A stretch of DNA of 64,000 bases, taken from positions 3,034,001 to 3,098,000 of the forward strand of contig CP097899.1 of the NCBI GenBank assembly GCA_023639215.1. The letters are read 5' to 3'. This stretch comes from Candidatus Pristimantibacillus lignocellulolyticus. Lineage in GTDB: Bacteria > Bacillota > Bacilli > Paenibacillales > Paenibacillaceae. Position 1 is the first letter of the stretch, and each line of letters begins with the position of its first letter. The position numbers and the translations under genes were made by a program. Positions 18,054-26,908 of this stretch are shown here, piece by piece. The notes below the pieces were generated by a model, which saw only the letters and a program-made list of their open reading frames with translations, searched no databases and was not told the DNA's origin.

Positions 18054-19514
18054 ATGAAACATTTGAAAATAGATTACACAATGAATAATGGTCACCAAAT
18101 GACTATCGAACGAACTGTGCCATTCACTTCTCGCGATATGAATTCTTTAGAGATAAATATGCTAAGTGCCAATGCAGTTCATACTTTTCTCCCATTTGAT
18201 TGGAATGAAATTGATAATGAAATTGTGTTTGTATATCAAATTCAACATTTTAAGTTGCTAACTCATTTTTACCAACCAAATAGTATTAAGATGATTGATT
18301 ATTATAGTTTGTTGCTTTCTTTACTTGATGCTCTCGTCACCTGTTACGACTATATGTTACGGCCTCAATGTTGTCTTCTTGAGGAAAAACTAATTTACTT
18401 TGATCCTACAAATAATAGTATTCGATTAGTATATCTACCAGTACAAGAGCAATATCATAAAGAAGATCATCAATTATTATTGTTAGCCGTTAGATGGTCA
18501 CAACTGGTGGACAGTTTGCATCATGAAGGGTATCAACAAATATTACAACTCATAGGTAGTCAACATTTTCCAATTATTCCGTTGCGTCAACTATTATTAG
18601 ATCTTATTCACCAATTATCATCCAATCCACAAGAAGAACAACAACGCCCATACACAGAGAAAGTAAAGCCTGACTCAGTCTTGTATTATGTTCAAAATGA
18701 GTCTGAACCATCCTCTGCACAAGCAGCTATTGGATTTGTAAGGTCTGAACTTGATGAAGATCAGGATTATGATGATTGGGAAGATGAAGCGGAGCGAAAA
18801 CCACTAGGCTGGAAGCATTACGTAATGATCTTGCTTATTGTTGCAATTGTTGGGTTGTCTTGGAAAAAGCTTTATTTCGAAGAAACTACGACAACAAATT
18901 TACTATTTAGTGCAGGAATCACGCTTATTATGTTGACTGGAATTATTATTATTCTTAAACAACATTGGAAAGTATTGAACTATAAAAAGAGTAGTAACCA
19001 ACAAGACCATATTGCTTTTGATACTAATGCTAATCCCAAGCCATCCATTCAATCCTCTCAATCATCCTCAGTAGAACAACAAGTTAAGTCAAACTTAGAC
19101 ATAAATCCATCTAATAATATTGGACAAGCAAGAGTTGCACCACCACAGGCAACCGTTAAGCTTGACTTACAGCAGTCAACGACATTTATAGGGTCTAAAG
19201 GTAGTAATGGCAACCCCTCATTACTTAGGAAGCTATATGATGATGAGCAGCGAATTATTGTTAATGATAATCGATTTCTAATTGGGCGTGCTGAAGAAGG
19301 GGTTCATTATCAAGATGCGGCAGCAGGTGTATCTCGCGTTCACCTTGAAGTTGAAGTAGATAATGGAACGATACATATTAAAGATGTAGGATCACGCAAC
19401 GGAAGTTATTTGAATGGGCAATTGATGATTGCTTACAAGGCCTATCCATTATATGAAGGGGATATTATTCAGTTAGTTAATCATGAAGGGCCAAAATATC
19501 AACTTGCAGTGTAG
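18054..19514 (+). CDS. DUF6382 and FHA domain protein of the Tad locus
   Basis: A protein of about 486 residues. The N-terminal half (MKHLKIDYTMNN..., to about 200) matches what is annotated as DUF6382 in related loci. One or two membrane segments lie in the middle (MILLLIVAIVGLSW, LLFSAGITLIMLTGIIIIL). The last ~90 residues are an FHA domain with GRAEEG, SRVH and DVGSRNGSYLNG, which binds phosphothreonine. I start at ATG 18054 because TAGGAGGT precedes it; the frame is open 120 bases further upstream. It closes the Tad operon and hints at kinase-linked control of the pilus. Confidence 0.85.
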   Translation: MKHLKIDYTMNNGHQMTIERTVPFTSRDMNSLEINMLSANAVHTFLPFDWNEIDNEIVFVYQIQHFKLLTHFYQPNSIKMIDYYSLLLSLLDALVTCYDYMLRPQCCLLEEKLIYFDPTNNSIRLVYLPVQEQYHKEDHQLLLLAVRWSQLVDSLHHEGYQQILQLIGSQHFPIIPLRQLLLDLIHQLSSNPQEEQQRPYTEKVKPDSVLYYVQNESEPSSAQAAIGFVRSELDEDQDYDDWEDEAERKPLGWKHYVMILLIVAIVGLSWKKLYFEETTTTNLLFSAGITLIMLTGIIIILKQHWKVLNYKKSSNQQDHIAFDTNANPKPSIQSSQSSSVEQQVKSNLDINPSNNIGQARVAPPQATVKLDLQQSTTFIGSKGSNGNPSLLRKLYDDEQRIIVNDNRFLIGRAEEGVHYQDAAAGVSRVHLEVEVDNGTIHIKDVGSRNGSYLNGQLMIAYKAYPLYEGDIIQLVNHEGPKYQLAV

Positions 19515-19564
19515 TCGCGTGGTTTAGTCCATGTCATGTTAGCATTATAAAGGGAAGAACTTAA

Positions 19565-19608
19565 AAGGAGCATTAACAATCATTATATTGATTGTTAATG
19601 CTCCTTTA
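19565..19608 (+). terminator. Bidirectional terminator between Tad locus and lipoprotein gene
   Basis: AAGGAGCATTAACAATCA pairs perfectly with its complement around a TTAT loop, with T runs on both strands. It lies between convergent genes and can serve both. Confidence 0.92.
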
Positions 19609-19619
19609 GTAAGTTACGA

Positions 19620-20144
19620 CTATTCTAATTTAATGCTTTTCAACCAATTCTGTGTAACTCCCAATTCCTTAGATGTCTTTTCAACATATTCGAAGGTAAC
19701 AGGCTTATCACTTGGGAATTCATCAATAATGTATTGAAGATCCTCATCAACTTGAAGAGAGATATAAGTATTATCCATCTCAATTTCGATTGTATGGTTA
19801 TCTGCAGCACCGATATATATGCCTTTAGCGCTAATAACATCACTTTCGGTAATTTTATCAGGAGCAGTTTGTCCATTATTTGATCCGGAGTTATTATCAT
19901 TTGGCTTTTCGGTATCATTATCTCCGTTAGAATTACCTTCGCCAGAGATAGAACCAGGATCTAATTCTCCTGTTCCTTCAGGTAGGTTTGTTGATGGAAC
20001 AGAACCTACATCTGTTTGTTCCTCTTGTGTGTTATTCTGTGGAAGCGTATTGTTATTTTGATCGCTGCAAGCAGTAAGCATAATAGCTAATAGAATAGCA
20101 CTAGTCGTCGTGGCTGTTTTCTTTGCTTTGTTTTTCCATTTCAT
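19620..20144 (-). CDS. Predicted lipoprotein, 174 residues, function unknown
   Basis: Begins with a basic leader and hydrophobic stretch ending in the lipobox LTAC with Cys26, so it is probably membrane-anchored after lipid modification. Residues 27-95 are low complexity, rich in N, G, D, S and E. The conserved-looking C-terminal ~75 residues (ISAKGIYIGAADNHTIEIEM...) form a small beta-rich domain I cannot name. AGGAGGTGG precedes the ATG. Convergent to the Tad locus; nothing shows a functional link. Confidence 0.78.
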   Translation of the reverse strand: MKWKNKAKKTATTTSAILLAIMLTACSDQNNNTLPQNNTQEEQTDVGSVPSTNLPEGTGELDPGSISGEGNSNGDNDTEKPNDNNSGSNNGQTAPDKITESDVISAKGIYIGAADNHTIEIEMDNTYISLQVDEDLQYIIDEFPSDKPVTFEYVEKTSKELGVTQNWLKSIKLE

Positions 20145-20202
20145 AATCTGAAGCCACCTCCTAAATGGTTATACGCAATAATACTGCAATAAGTTGCACT
20201 TT

Positions 20203-20631
20203 TTATTTGTTGAACAAATGGTTATATGGCGAATAATCGATATTTTTCTTATTCAGAAATGCCATTAAACTATTATAATCCCGCTTAGGGGTTGCCTTTA
20301 TGTAGCCTTCAATACAGTGTCCACGAGTAACTGTTTTTTCACCACTTTCTATTGCTACTTGCCCGATACTTGCTGCAATAGAATGAGAAGCTATATCACG
20401 GAAAGGTGTAGGTACTGGTGAAACAAGCTCTGCGAGAAATTGTTTGGAATCGTCTGTCCACATCGGACGACTGCGATCGACCCAATAGTTTTGCCAATCA
20501 AGCTTAGATTTTCCATCAGCCTTAGGCATGATTTTAAGGAATTTGCGGAACATAAAGTAGCCACCTACTGTCATAGCGGCGAGCATAACCACTGCCCAGA
20601 AAACAATGAAATACATAAACCAATCATTCAT
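20203..20631 (-). CDS. DUF2621 family membrane protein (YneK-like)
   Basis: A protein of about 142 residues with one N-terminal membrane segment (YFIVFWAVVMLAAMTVGGYFMF) and a soluble domain containing WVDRSRPMWTDDSKQFLAELVSPVPTPFRDIA and ESGEKTVTRGHCIEGYI. This matches DUF2621, seen in B. subtilis YneK; function unknown. I start at ATG 20631, eleven bases after GAGG; an in-frame GTG at 20643 is the alternative. It follows a degenerate repeat copy on its upstream side. Confidence 0.75.
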   Translation of the reverse strand: MNDWFMYFIVFWAVVMLAAMTVGGYFMFRKFLKIMPKADGKSKLDWQNYWVDRSRPMWTDDSKQFLAELVSPVPTPFRDIASHSIAASIGQVAIESGEKTVTRGHCIEGYIKATPKRDYNSLMAFLNKKNIDYSPYNHLFNK

Positions 20632-20660
20632 CTGTAAATTCACCTCAAATTAATATAAAA

Positions 20661-20737
20661 GCTCAAATGATTTACTTGTCTGTACCAAGAAGTTGCCATG
20701 AAGCTAGGAAAGCGAGTTTAGAACATTTGAGTTCTCA
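20661..20737 (-). repeat. Internally deleted derivative of the 186-bp repeat
   Basis: About 75 bases with inverted ends CTCAAATG and CATTTGAG. The inner sequence ACTTGTCTGTACCAAGAAG and ATGAAGCTAGGAAAGCGAG matches the right half of the 8753 family read in reverse, but most of the left half is missing. Confidence 0.6.
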
Positions 20738-20922
20738 CCATGAATTATAGCTTATAATGAAAAGGTTTTCGAGCAGTATTATCGCAACTTTTCTTACTAT
20801 TTTAATAATAATGCGGAAATATAGCTCATATGTAAGGCACATTACGGTTTTTCCCTTGCGAAATCGGCTATAATTGAACTACAATAAACTGTGATTAATC
20901 TCGAGAAGGAGAGTTAAAAATT

Positions 20923-22044
20923 ATGTTGAAAATAGGTTCCCATGTTTCATTCTCAGATAAGGGATTATTAACTGCCACAAAAGAAGCAATCTCATATGAT
21001 TCAAGCACATTTATGATATATACGGGGGCACCGCAAAATACGCGTCGCAAACCGATTGAATCTTTATACATTGAAGAGGGCAAAGAGTTAATGAACAAGG
21101 TAGGCATTAACGAAATTGTTGTACATGCCCCGTATATCGTTAATTTAGGCTCATACAAAGAAGACACGTTTGAATTAGGTGTTAACTTCTTGCAAGAAGA
21201 AATTCGCCGTACGAACTATATTGGTGTGCAGAACATCGTATTGCATCCAGGTGCTTATACAGATAAAGATGCTGCATTTGGTATTAACCGTATTGCAGAA
21301 GGTTTGAATCAAGTTTTATCAGGAACTTCAGAAACTAATGTCAACATCGCACTTGAGACGATGGCTGGCAAAGGTACGGAAATTGGACGTACCTTTGAAG
21401 AAATCGCTGCAATCATTGATAAAGTAGAGTTAAACAATCGTTTAACAGTATGTCTAGATACTTGCCATATCCACGATGCAGGCTATGACATTGTTAATGA
21501 TCTAGATGGCGTATTACAGCAGTTTGACAAAATCGTTGGTCTTGATCGCATTGCCGTTGTTCATATTAATGATAGCAAAAATAATATTGGAGCACATAAA
21601 GATAGACACGCTACGCTAGGCTCAGGTTATGTTGGATTCCAAACCATTCACAATATTGTTCATCATGAAGCACTAGCGGGTAGACCATTTATACTTGAAA
21701 CACCTTGGATTGGTAAGGATGCGAAAAAAACTTCGCCGATGTACGAAGTTGAAATTGCCTTACTTCGAGGTAATGTGAAGGAGCGCTTTGGTGCGTCGTT
21801 TGTGGAAGATGTTGAGAAAATATCTCATTTTTTTGCGCAGCAAGATATTAATCCGAAGCAGTTGGTTGAGCAAACATGGGAGCTATTAAAATCCGATGCC
21901 AAAGCTAAAAAAGCAGATCCGCGTGAACCACAAGAGCGTCTATATGATTTAGTTATGGAAGGCAATGTATTATCTGCTGATCTTTCCGAAGCAGAAGTGA
22001 ATCAGCGTCTTACTGCAGTGTTGTCTGGTCAGGATCTAGTTTAA
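20923..22044 (+). CDS. nfo: Endonuclease IV (deoxyribonuclease IV) with C-terminal extension
   Basis: An apurinic/apyrimidinic endonuclease for base-excision repair that uses three zinc ions. The metal-binding segments are all present: LHPGAYTD, ALETMAGKG, LDTCHIHDAG, HINDSKNNIGAHKDRHATLGSG and ILETPW. The usual bacterial protein is about 280-300 residues; this one has 373. The extra ~80 C-terminal residues (EKISHFFAQQDINPKQLVEQ...) are helical and charged. GAAGGAGAG precedes the ATG. A palindromic repeat begins seven bases after the stop. Confidence 0.93.
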   Translation: MLKIGSHVSFSDKGLLTATKEAISYDSSTFMIYTGAPQNTRRKPIESLYIEEGKELMNKVGINEIVVHAPYIVNLGSYKEDTFELGVNFLQEEIRRTNYIGVQNIVLHPGAYTDKDAAFGINRIAEGLNQVLSGTSETNVNIALETMAGKGTEIGRTFEEIAAIIDKVELNNRLTVCLDTCHIHDAGYDIVNDLDGVLQQFDKIVGLDRIAVVHINDSKNNIGAHKDRHATLGSGYVGFQTIHNIVHHEALAGRPFILETPWIGKDAKKTSPMYEVEIALLRGNVKERFGASFVEDVEKISHFFAQQDINPKQLVEQTWELLKSDAKAKKADPREPQERLYDLVMEGNVLSADLSEAEVNQRLTAVLSGQDLV

Positions 22045-22050
22045 AATAAA

Positions 22051-22225
22051 AGTTCAAAACATTTGCTTGTCTCCCGTCAAGAAGATGCCATAAAGCTAGG
22101 AAACGAGTAGTGGAGTGTACGTTAATTGGTACACGAGCAACGCAGGCTTCCGATGAATGGCATCTTCGACGCCGAATCCACGACGAAGTCAATCATCGTA
22201 ATCACAAGTAACTGTTTTGAACTAC
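22051..22225 (-). repeat. Single copy of the 186-bp palindromic repeat, reverse orientation
   Basis: Bounded by AGTTCAAAAC at the left and GTTTTGAACTAC at the right. The inside follows the reverse complement of the 8753 unit (AAGAAGATGCCATAAAGCTAGG, CGATGAATGGCATCTTCG, ATCGTAATCACAAGTAAC), with the central GTACGTTAATTGGTACACG palindrome. It fills the nfo-purU gap. Confidence 0.85.
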
Positions 22226-22258
22226 TTCTACATATAACCGTTGAAAAGGAAGGTAATC

Positions 22259-23146
22259 ATGTCTAACGCATCAATCGTAACTAATCGCAACTTGGAGAAT
22301 CGTGCAAGAATGCTCATCTCATGTCCAGACCGTCCAGGAATTGTAGCAACTGTATCTCAGTTTCTACATGAGCATGGTGCTAACATCGTGCAATCGGATC
22401 AATTTACAATGAACCCTGAGGGTGGAATGTTCTTTATTCGATTTGAGTTTGATCTCAATGATCTTGATAGAGAGTTACCTATTATAGTTGAAGACTTTAA
22501 CCGTGTAGCGGATCGCTTTGAGATGAAATGGAGTACGTTCCGTGCTAGTCGCAAAAAGCGTCTTGCTGTCTTTGTCTCTAAAGAAGATCACTGTCTTATG
22601 GAAATATTATGGCAATGGAAATCTGGTGATTTGGATGCAGAAATTGCGATGGTCATTAGTAATCACCTTGATATGAAAGAACAAGTGGAATCGTTCGGTA
22701 TTCCTTACTATCATATCCCAGTTACGCCTGATACGAAGGCTGAAGTAGAACGTAAACATATTGAATTAGTGTCTGGCAAAGCAGATCTCATTGTCCTAGC
22801 ACGTTATATGCAAATTATTCCTGCGAAATTTATCGAAGAGTTTCCTAATCGAATCATTAATATCCACCATTCGTTCTTACCTGCATTTATTGGTGGTAGT
22901 CCATATGCCCAAGCGTACAAACGTGGCGTGAAAATTATAGGTGCAACAGCTCACTATGTTACGGAAGAATTAGATGGTGGACCGATCATTGAACAGGACG
23001 TTCAGCGAGTAACTCATCGTGATAGTGTAGATCATTTGAAACGCATTGGACGTACGATTGAGAAGGTAGTATTAGCTCGTGCAATCAAATGGCATCTGGA
23101 AGATCGCGTACTTGTTCATCAAAATAAGACGGTTGTGTTTAATTAG
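22259..23146 (+). CDS. purU: Formyltetrahydrofolate deformylase
   Basis: Hydrolyses 10-formyl-THF to THF and formate, feeding formate to purine synthesis and balancing one-carbon units. An N-terminal ACT domain (RMLISCPDRPGIVATVSQFLHEHGANI, about residues 10-85) precedes a formyltransferase-like domain with NIHHSFLPAF and GATAHYVTEELDGGPIIEQ. I start at ATG 22259 since AAGGAAGGT lies just upstream; a TTG 18 bases earlier is the longer option. The 295-residue size is typical. Stands alone between two repeat or spacer regions. Confidence 0.94.
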   Translation: MSNASIVTNRNLENRARMLISCPDRPGIVATVSQFLHEHGANIVQSDQFTMNPEGGMFFIRFEFDLNDLDRELPIIVEDFNRVADRFEMKWSTFRASRKKRLAVFVSKEDHCLMEILWQWKSGDLDAEIAMVISNHLDMKEQVESFGIPYYHIPVTPDTKAEVERKHIELVSGKADLIVLARYMQIIPAKFIEEFPNRIINIHHSFLPAFIGGSPYAQAYKRGVKIIGATAHYVTEELDGGPIIEQDVQRVTHRDSVDHLKRIGRTIEKVVLARAIKWHLEDRVLVHQNKTVVFN

Positions 23147-23221
23147 CATTGAATGGTACAATATGCAAAGAAATTACCGATATTTTTACACATAAACCAA
23201 CAAAAGTAGGAGGATACTGCA

Positions 23222-25240
23222 ATGACTGTTTCACAAAAATCTATCGAGCAGCGTTCAATTGATACTGTTCGTACACTAGCTATCGATGCAATTGAAAAAG
23301 CAAAATCTGGACACCCAGGTATGCCAATGGGTGCAGCACCAATGGGGTATCAATTGTTTGCAAAAACAATGAACCACAATCCATCTAACCCAACATGGAT
23401 TAACCGTGATCGTTTCGTCCTTTCTGCAGGTCATGGTTCAATGCTTTTATATAGCTTGCTACATCTTTCTGGTTATGATCTTCCAATGGAAGAATTGAAA
23501 CAATTCCGTCAATGGGGTTCTCTAACTCCAGGACATCCAGAGTTCGGTCACACTGCTGGTGTTGATGCAACGACTGGTCCACTTGGACAAGGTATTGCAA
23601 TGGCAGTTGGTATGGCTATGGCTGAAGCTCAACTTGGTGCTACTTATAACAAAGAAAACTTCAAAGTTGTAGATCATTTCACATATGCAATCTGTGGCGA
23701 TGGCGACTTGATGGAAGGTATTTCCCATGAAGCTGCTTCTCTAGCAGGTCACTTACAACTTGGTAAATTAGTTGTTCTTTACGATTCAAACGATATCACA
23801 CTTGATGGTGTGCTTGGTCTTTCATATTCAGAGACAGTTCAAAGTCGTTTTGAAGGCTATGGCTGGCAAGTGCTTCGCGTTGAAGATGGTAACGATCTAG
23901 CTGCTATTGAGAAAGCAATTGCTGCTGCTCAAGTAGATACTACTAAACCAACACTTATCGAAGTGAAAACAGTTATCGGTTACGGTTCTCCGAACAAAGC
24001 TGGTAAAGGTGGTCATGGTGGTACTCATGGTTCTCCACTTGGCGCTGACGAAGCAAAACTTACAAAAGAAGCTTATGGCTGGGAAGCTGAAGAAGCATTC
24101 CACGTTCCTGCTGAAGTAACTTCTCATTTTGCTGAAGTTAAAGTAGCTGGTGAAAAAGCTAACGCAGCTTGGAATGAAATGTTTGCAGCTTACAAAGCAG
24201 CTAACCCTGAATTAGCACAACAATTTGAGACAGCTATTTCTAGCGCTCTACCAGAGAACTGGGATGCTGATCTTCCAACATATACAACTGCTGATTCTGC
24301 AGTATCTACTCGTATTGCGTCTGGTAAAGCAATTAACGGTCTTGCGAAAAACGTCCCTAACCTAGTTGGTGGTTCTGCTGACCTTGAAAGCTCTACAATG
24401 ACTCATATGGATAACCAAGCTCAATTCGGACCTGCTGACTATGCTGGTCGCAACATCTACTTCGGTGTTCGTGAATTCGGTATGGCTGCCGCAATGAACG
24501 GTATTAGTCTTCACTCTGGTCTTAAAGTATACGGTGGTACATTCTTCGTATTCACTGACTACCTACGTCCAGCTGTTCGTCTGTCTGCTCTAATGAAATT
24601 ACCAGTTGTGTATGTACTTACACATGATTCTATCGCTGTTGGTGAAGATGGTCCTACCCATGAACCTATCGAGCAACTTGCTTCAATCCGTATCATCCCT
24701 GGTCTAACAGTACTACGTCCAGCTGATGCTAACGAAACTTCTGCTGCATGGGCGTATGCTGTTGAGAACACATCTGCTCCAGTAGCTCTAGTTCTTACTC
24801 GTCAAAACTTACCGATTCTTGCAGGTACAGTTGAAGGCGTTCGTGAAAACTTGAAAAAAGGTGCTTATGTTGTATCTGATGCAGCAAACGGTACTCCAGT
24901 TGCTCAAATTATTGCAACAGGTTCTGAAGTACAACTTGCAGTTGCAGCTCAAAAAGCACTAGCTGAAGAAGGTATTCAAGTACGTGTTATCTCTATGCCG
25001 AGCTGGGATCTATTCGAAAAACAATCTAAAGAATATAAAGATTCTGTTATTCTTCCAGAAGTTAAAGCTCGTCTTGCAGTTGAGATGGCTCATCCAATGG
25101 GTTGGCACAAATACGTTGGTGACCAAGGAGATATCATTGCTATCGATACATTCGGTGCATCTGCTCCTGGCGACCGCGTTATTAAAGAGTATGGATTTAC
25201 AGTGGAAAATGTAGTGAGCAAAGTTAAAGCAATGCTTTAA
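23222..25240 (+). CDS. tkt: Transketolase
   Basis: Thiamine-diphosphate enzyme of the pentose phosphate pathway, moving two-carbon units between sugar phosphates. The 672-residue chain has the usual three domains: AKSGHPGMPMGAAP near the N-terminus, the ThDP/metal motif GDGDLMEGISHEA, and VREFGMAAAMNG with the catalytic glutamate in the pyrimidine domain. The codon use is strongly biased, as in highly expressed genes. GTAGGAGG precedes the ATG. A palindromic repeat begins directly after the stop codon, probably acting as its 3' end. Confidence 0.96.
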   Translation: MTVSQKSIEQRSIDTVRTLAIDAIEKAKSGHPGMPMGAAPMGYQLFAKTMNHNPSNPTWINRDRFVLSAGHGSMLLYSLLHLSGYDLPMEELKQFRQWGSLTPGHPEFGHTAGVDATTGPLGQGIAMAVGMAMAEAQLGATYNKENFKVVDHFTYAICGDGDLMEGISHEAASLAGHLQLGKLVVLYDSNDITLDGVLGLSYSETVQSRFEGYGWQVLRVEDGNDLAAIEKAIAAAQVDTTKPTLIEVKTVIGYGSPNKAGKGGHGGTHGSPLGADEAKLTKEAYGWEAEEAFHVPAEVTSHFAEVKVAGEKANAAWNEMFAAYKAANPELAQQFETAISSALPENWDADLPTYTTADSAVSTRIASGKAINGLAKNVPNLVGGSADLESSTMTHMDNQAQFGPADYAGRNIYFGVREFGMAAAMNGISLHSGLKVYGGTFFVFTDYLRPAVRLSALMKLPVVYVLTHDSIAVGEDGPTHEPIEQLASIRIIPGLTVLRPADANETSAAWAYAVENTSAPVALVLTRQNLPILAGTVEGVRENLKKGAYVVSDAANGTPVAQIIATGSEVQLAVAAQKALAEEGIQVRVISMPSWDLFEKQSKEYKDSVILPEVKARLAVEMAHPMGWHKYVGDQGDIIAIDTFGASAPGDRVIKEYGFTVENVVSKVKAML

Positions 25241-25440
25241 GGAAATTCGAAAAGCAGACTTTGATAACGAAGTGATACAGGAAGCTTACTCGACATCGAA
25301 TATGAAGTGAACTTGGAAAGTACGGTTCGCGTGTACATCACACGTACACTTGCGCTTCCACCTTTCTCAAGTAGCACTCCATCTTCTCGGCTTTCGAAAG
25401 CCCACTTTTTGAACTTTTATTGGAAGAGGAAGTTCAAAAT
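25241..25440 (+). repeat. 186-bp repeat, subfamily B, 1.1 copies after tkt
   Basis: Starts next to the tkt stop with GGAAATTCGAAAAGCAGACTTTGATAACGAAG and ends with CCACTTTTTGAACTTTTATTGG, then the linker GAAGAGGAAGTTCAAAAT begins another unit that is cut off. The central part GTTCGCGTGTACATCACACG resembles the copies at 27441 and 29432. Confidence 0.85.
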
Positions 25441-25487
25441 CTAAACAATCACTTAAATAGATTCATACAGCAAAGGGGAAATTTCCA

Positions 25488-25799
25488 ATGTCTCAATTCG
25501 ACAATGTCTCAGTAGTCAAAAAAGCAAATGTTTATTTTGAAGGTAAAGTTACAAGTCGCGTGATCGTATTTCCTGACGGGACCAAAAAAACATTAGGTAT
25601 TATGCTTCCAGGTGAATATGAATTTGGAACTGATACCGTTGAGATTATGGAAATTTTGGCTGGTGATTTGAAAGTTCAACTTCCAGGTCAATCGGAATGG
25701 ATTCACATTCAAGGCGAAGGTGAATTCAGAGTTGGAGCTAACGAGAGATTCAAGCTTCAAGTTACAGAAGTAGCGGATTACATCTGCTCATATCTGTAA
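25488..25799 (+). CDS. ppnP: Pyrimidine/purine nucleoside phosphorylase
   Basis: A 103-residue cupin-like enzyme that cleaves nucleosides with phosphate (formerly DUF1255/YaiE). It has the family hallmarks VYFEGKVTSR, GIMLPGEYEFGTDTVEIMEI and GEFRVGANERFKLQV and is of normal length. GGGGAAA precedes the ATG. A strong terminator follows, so it is monocistronic. Confidence 0.92.
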   Translation: MSQFDNVSVVKKANVYFEGKVTSRVIVFPDGTKKTLGIMLPGEYEFGTDTVEIMEILAGDLKVQLPGQSEWIHIQGEGEFRVGANERFKLQVTEVADYICSYL

Positions 25800-25817
25800 T
25801 ATTTCAACGTTATTTAA

Positions 25818-25853
25818 ACAAGCCATGTCGCTTTGCGACATGGCTTGTTTTAT
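25818..25853 (+). terminator. Intrinsic terminator after ppnP
   Basis: ACAAGCCATGTCGC pairs perfectly with GCGACATGGCTTGT around TTT and is followed by TTTTATT. Confidence 0.92.
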
Positions 25854-25970
25854 TGTGCGCTTTGCACAGCAACCGACTAAGGAGTGAAAAACTCCAGTAT
25901 GCCGTGAGCTGGTGGAAGTACATATCTCAGCGTGCGATTCTTAAAATTGACTATGAAGTACTTTTTAATT

Positions 25971-26023
25971 TGCAAAGTTTACTTTACATTTTATGCAAAG
26001 CAAACTATACTAAAAATGCAAAG
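25971..26023 (+). promoter_or_regulatory. Promoter with three phased TGCAAAG boxes upstream of the XRE gene
   Basis: A -35 box TTTACA (25983-25988) and a -10 box TATACT (26006-26011) are 17 bp apart. TGCAAAG occurs at 25971-25977, 25994-26000 and 26017-26023: exactly 23 bp apart and on the same face of the helix about every two turns. The third copy continues into CATACTTTGCT, a partial palindrome. This looks like an autoregulatory operator bound by the downstream XRE protein; that link is inferred. Confidence 0.65.
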
Positions 26024-26047
26024 CATACTTTGCTAGGTGGTGGTTAC

Positions 26048-26254
26048 TTGAAAACACGAATCCCAGAATTACGCAAGCAACACAAACTTTCTCAAGAAGA
26101 ATTAGGTTTAGCTGTCGGCGTTACTAGGCAGACAATCACATCACTTGAAGTGGGAAAGTACACAGCGTCTCTTGTACTTGCCTACAAGATCGCTAAGTAT
26201 TTCGGGCTGACGATTGAAGAGGTATTTGATTTCAGCGAAACGGAGGAATTGTAA
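26048..26254 (+). CDS. Small XRE-family transcriptional regulator
   Basis: A 68-residue protein that is essentially one helix-turn-helix domain: RIPELRKQHKLSQEELGLAVGVTRQTITSLEVGKYTASLVLAYKIAKYFGLTIEEVF in short. Such minimal XRE repressors often pair with a small membrane protein. Start is TTG at 26048 after AGGTGGTGG; the longer open frame upstream runs through the promoter. Its TAA overlaps the ATG of the next gene (TAATG), so the two are coupled. Confidence 0.85.
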   Translation: MKTRIPELRKQHKLSQEELGLAVGVTRQTITSLEVGKYTASLVLAYKIAKYFGLTIEEVFDFSETEEL

Positions 26255-26675
26255 TGAATACGTATAAAGAAAAATTACGAAATCGAACAAACTTAGTGGC
26301 ACTTGCTGCGGTAGTAACTGCTTTAATTTACACAATTTTGACATTTAACCGTGACAATCTGCCTACTCTTCCTAGCTTTATTAAAGGCTTTCACATTGGA
26401 ACTTTTATCGGTCTTGAACTGTTTGCAGTATTTTATTTGGGTAAGTACATGAGAGCTAGAAACAATGAAAATGTGATGAAAATGATGAGCGAAGCGGACT
26501 AATCCTCCGGAATGCAAGCACGCTTGGTATGAGCGTCATCCTTATATGCTTTCTAGTAGCGGCAATCGTCTCTGGTTTCTTTAGCTACACTGTCTTCTTT
26601 ACATTAATGGGCAGCTTGTTGTTTGTTTTATTTGTGTTCTTTGGTCTGTGGGTTTATTATGCTAAAAAGCTTTGA
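26254..26675 (+). pseudogene. Small membrane protein gene broken by a frameshift
   Basis: The first frame (26254-26502, 82 residues) gives two membrane segments and ends at ENVMKMMSEAD. In the frame one base back, open from 26469, the sequence reads KCDENDERSGLILRNASTLG and then two more membrane segments ending WVYYAKKL (stop at 26675). Small XRE-linked membrane proteins I know run continuously from two membrane segments through a DER motif to two more, so this looks like one four-segment gene with an indel near 26460-26500. Sequencing error, recent decay or recoding are possible explanations. Confidence 0.6.
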
Positions 26676-26737
26676 AATCGGTGGGTCGTAACGCCCCCCT
26701 TTTTTCTTGCATAACTGTCAATTAAAATTCTGTAATT

Positions 26738-26767
26738 AAGCGAAGTCCACTAGTGGACTTCGCTTTC
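26738..26767 (+). terminator. Terminator between XRE module and ctaM
   Basis: AAGCGAAGTCCAC and GTGGACTTCGCTT form a perfect stem around TA, followed by TCTTT. It could act in both directions. Confidence 0.8.
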
Positions 26768-26908
26768 TTTGGTTAGTTGTCGTATTTTTGTGACAAAACA
26801 GTCAAGAATGAGATGGTAAGTGTAGGTTGTTATAAGCTAAAGTATAATAGAGGTACCTGTCTCTTTATTATTCGACAGGTGAGAATAAGATCTGGAGGTT
26901 TCATTAGG

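Noticed and set aside
26777..26908. N-terminal extension of ctaM
   Set aside because: The 44 upstream codons lack membrane character and a ribosome site, while GGAGG sits just before ATG 26909.
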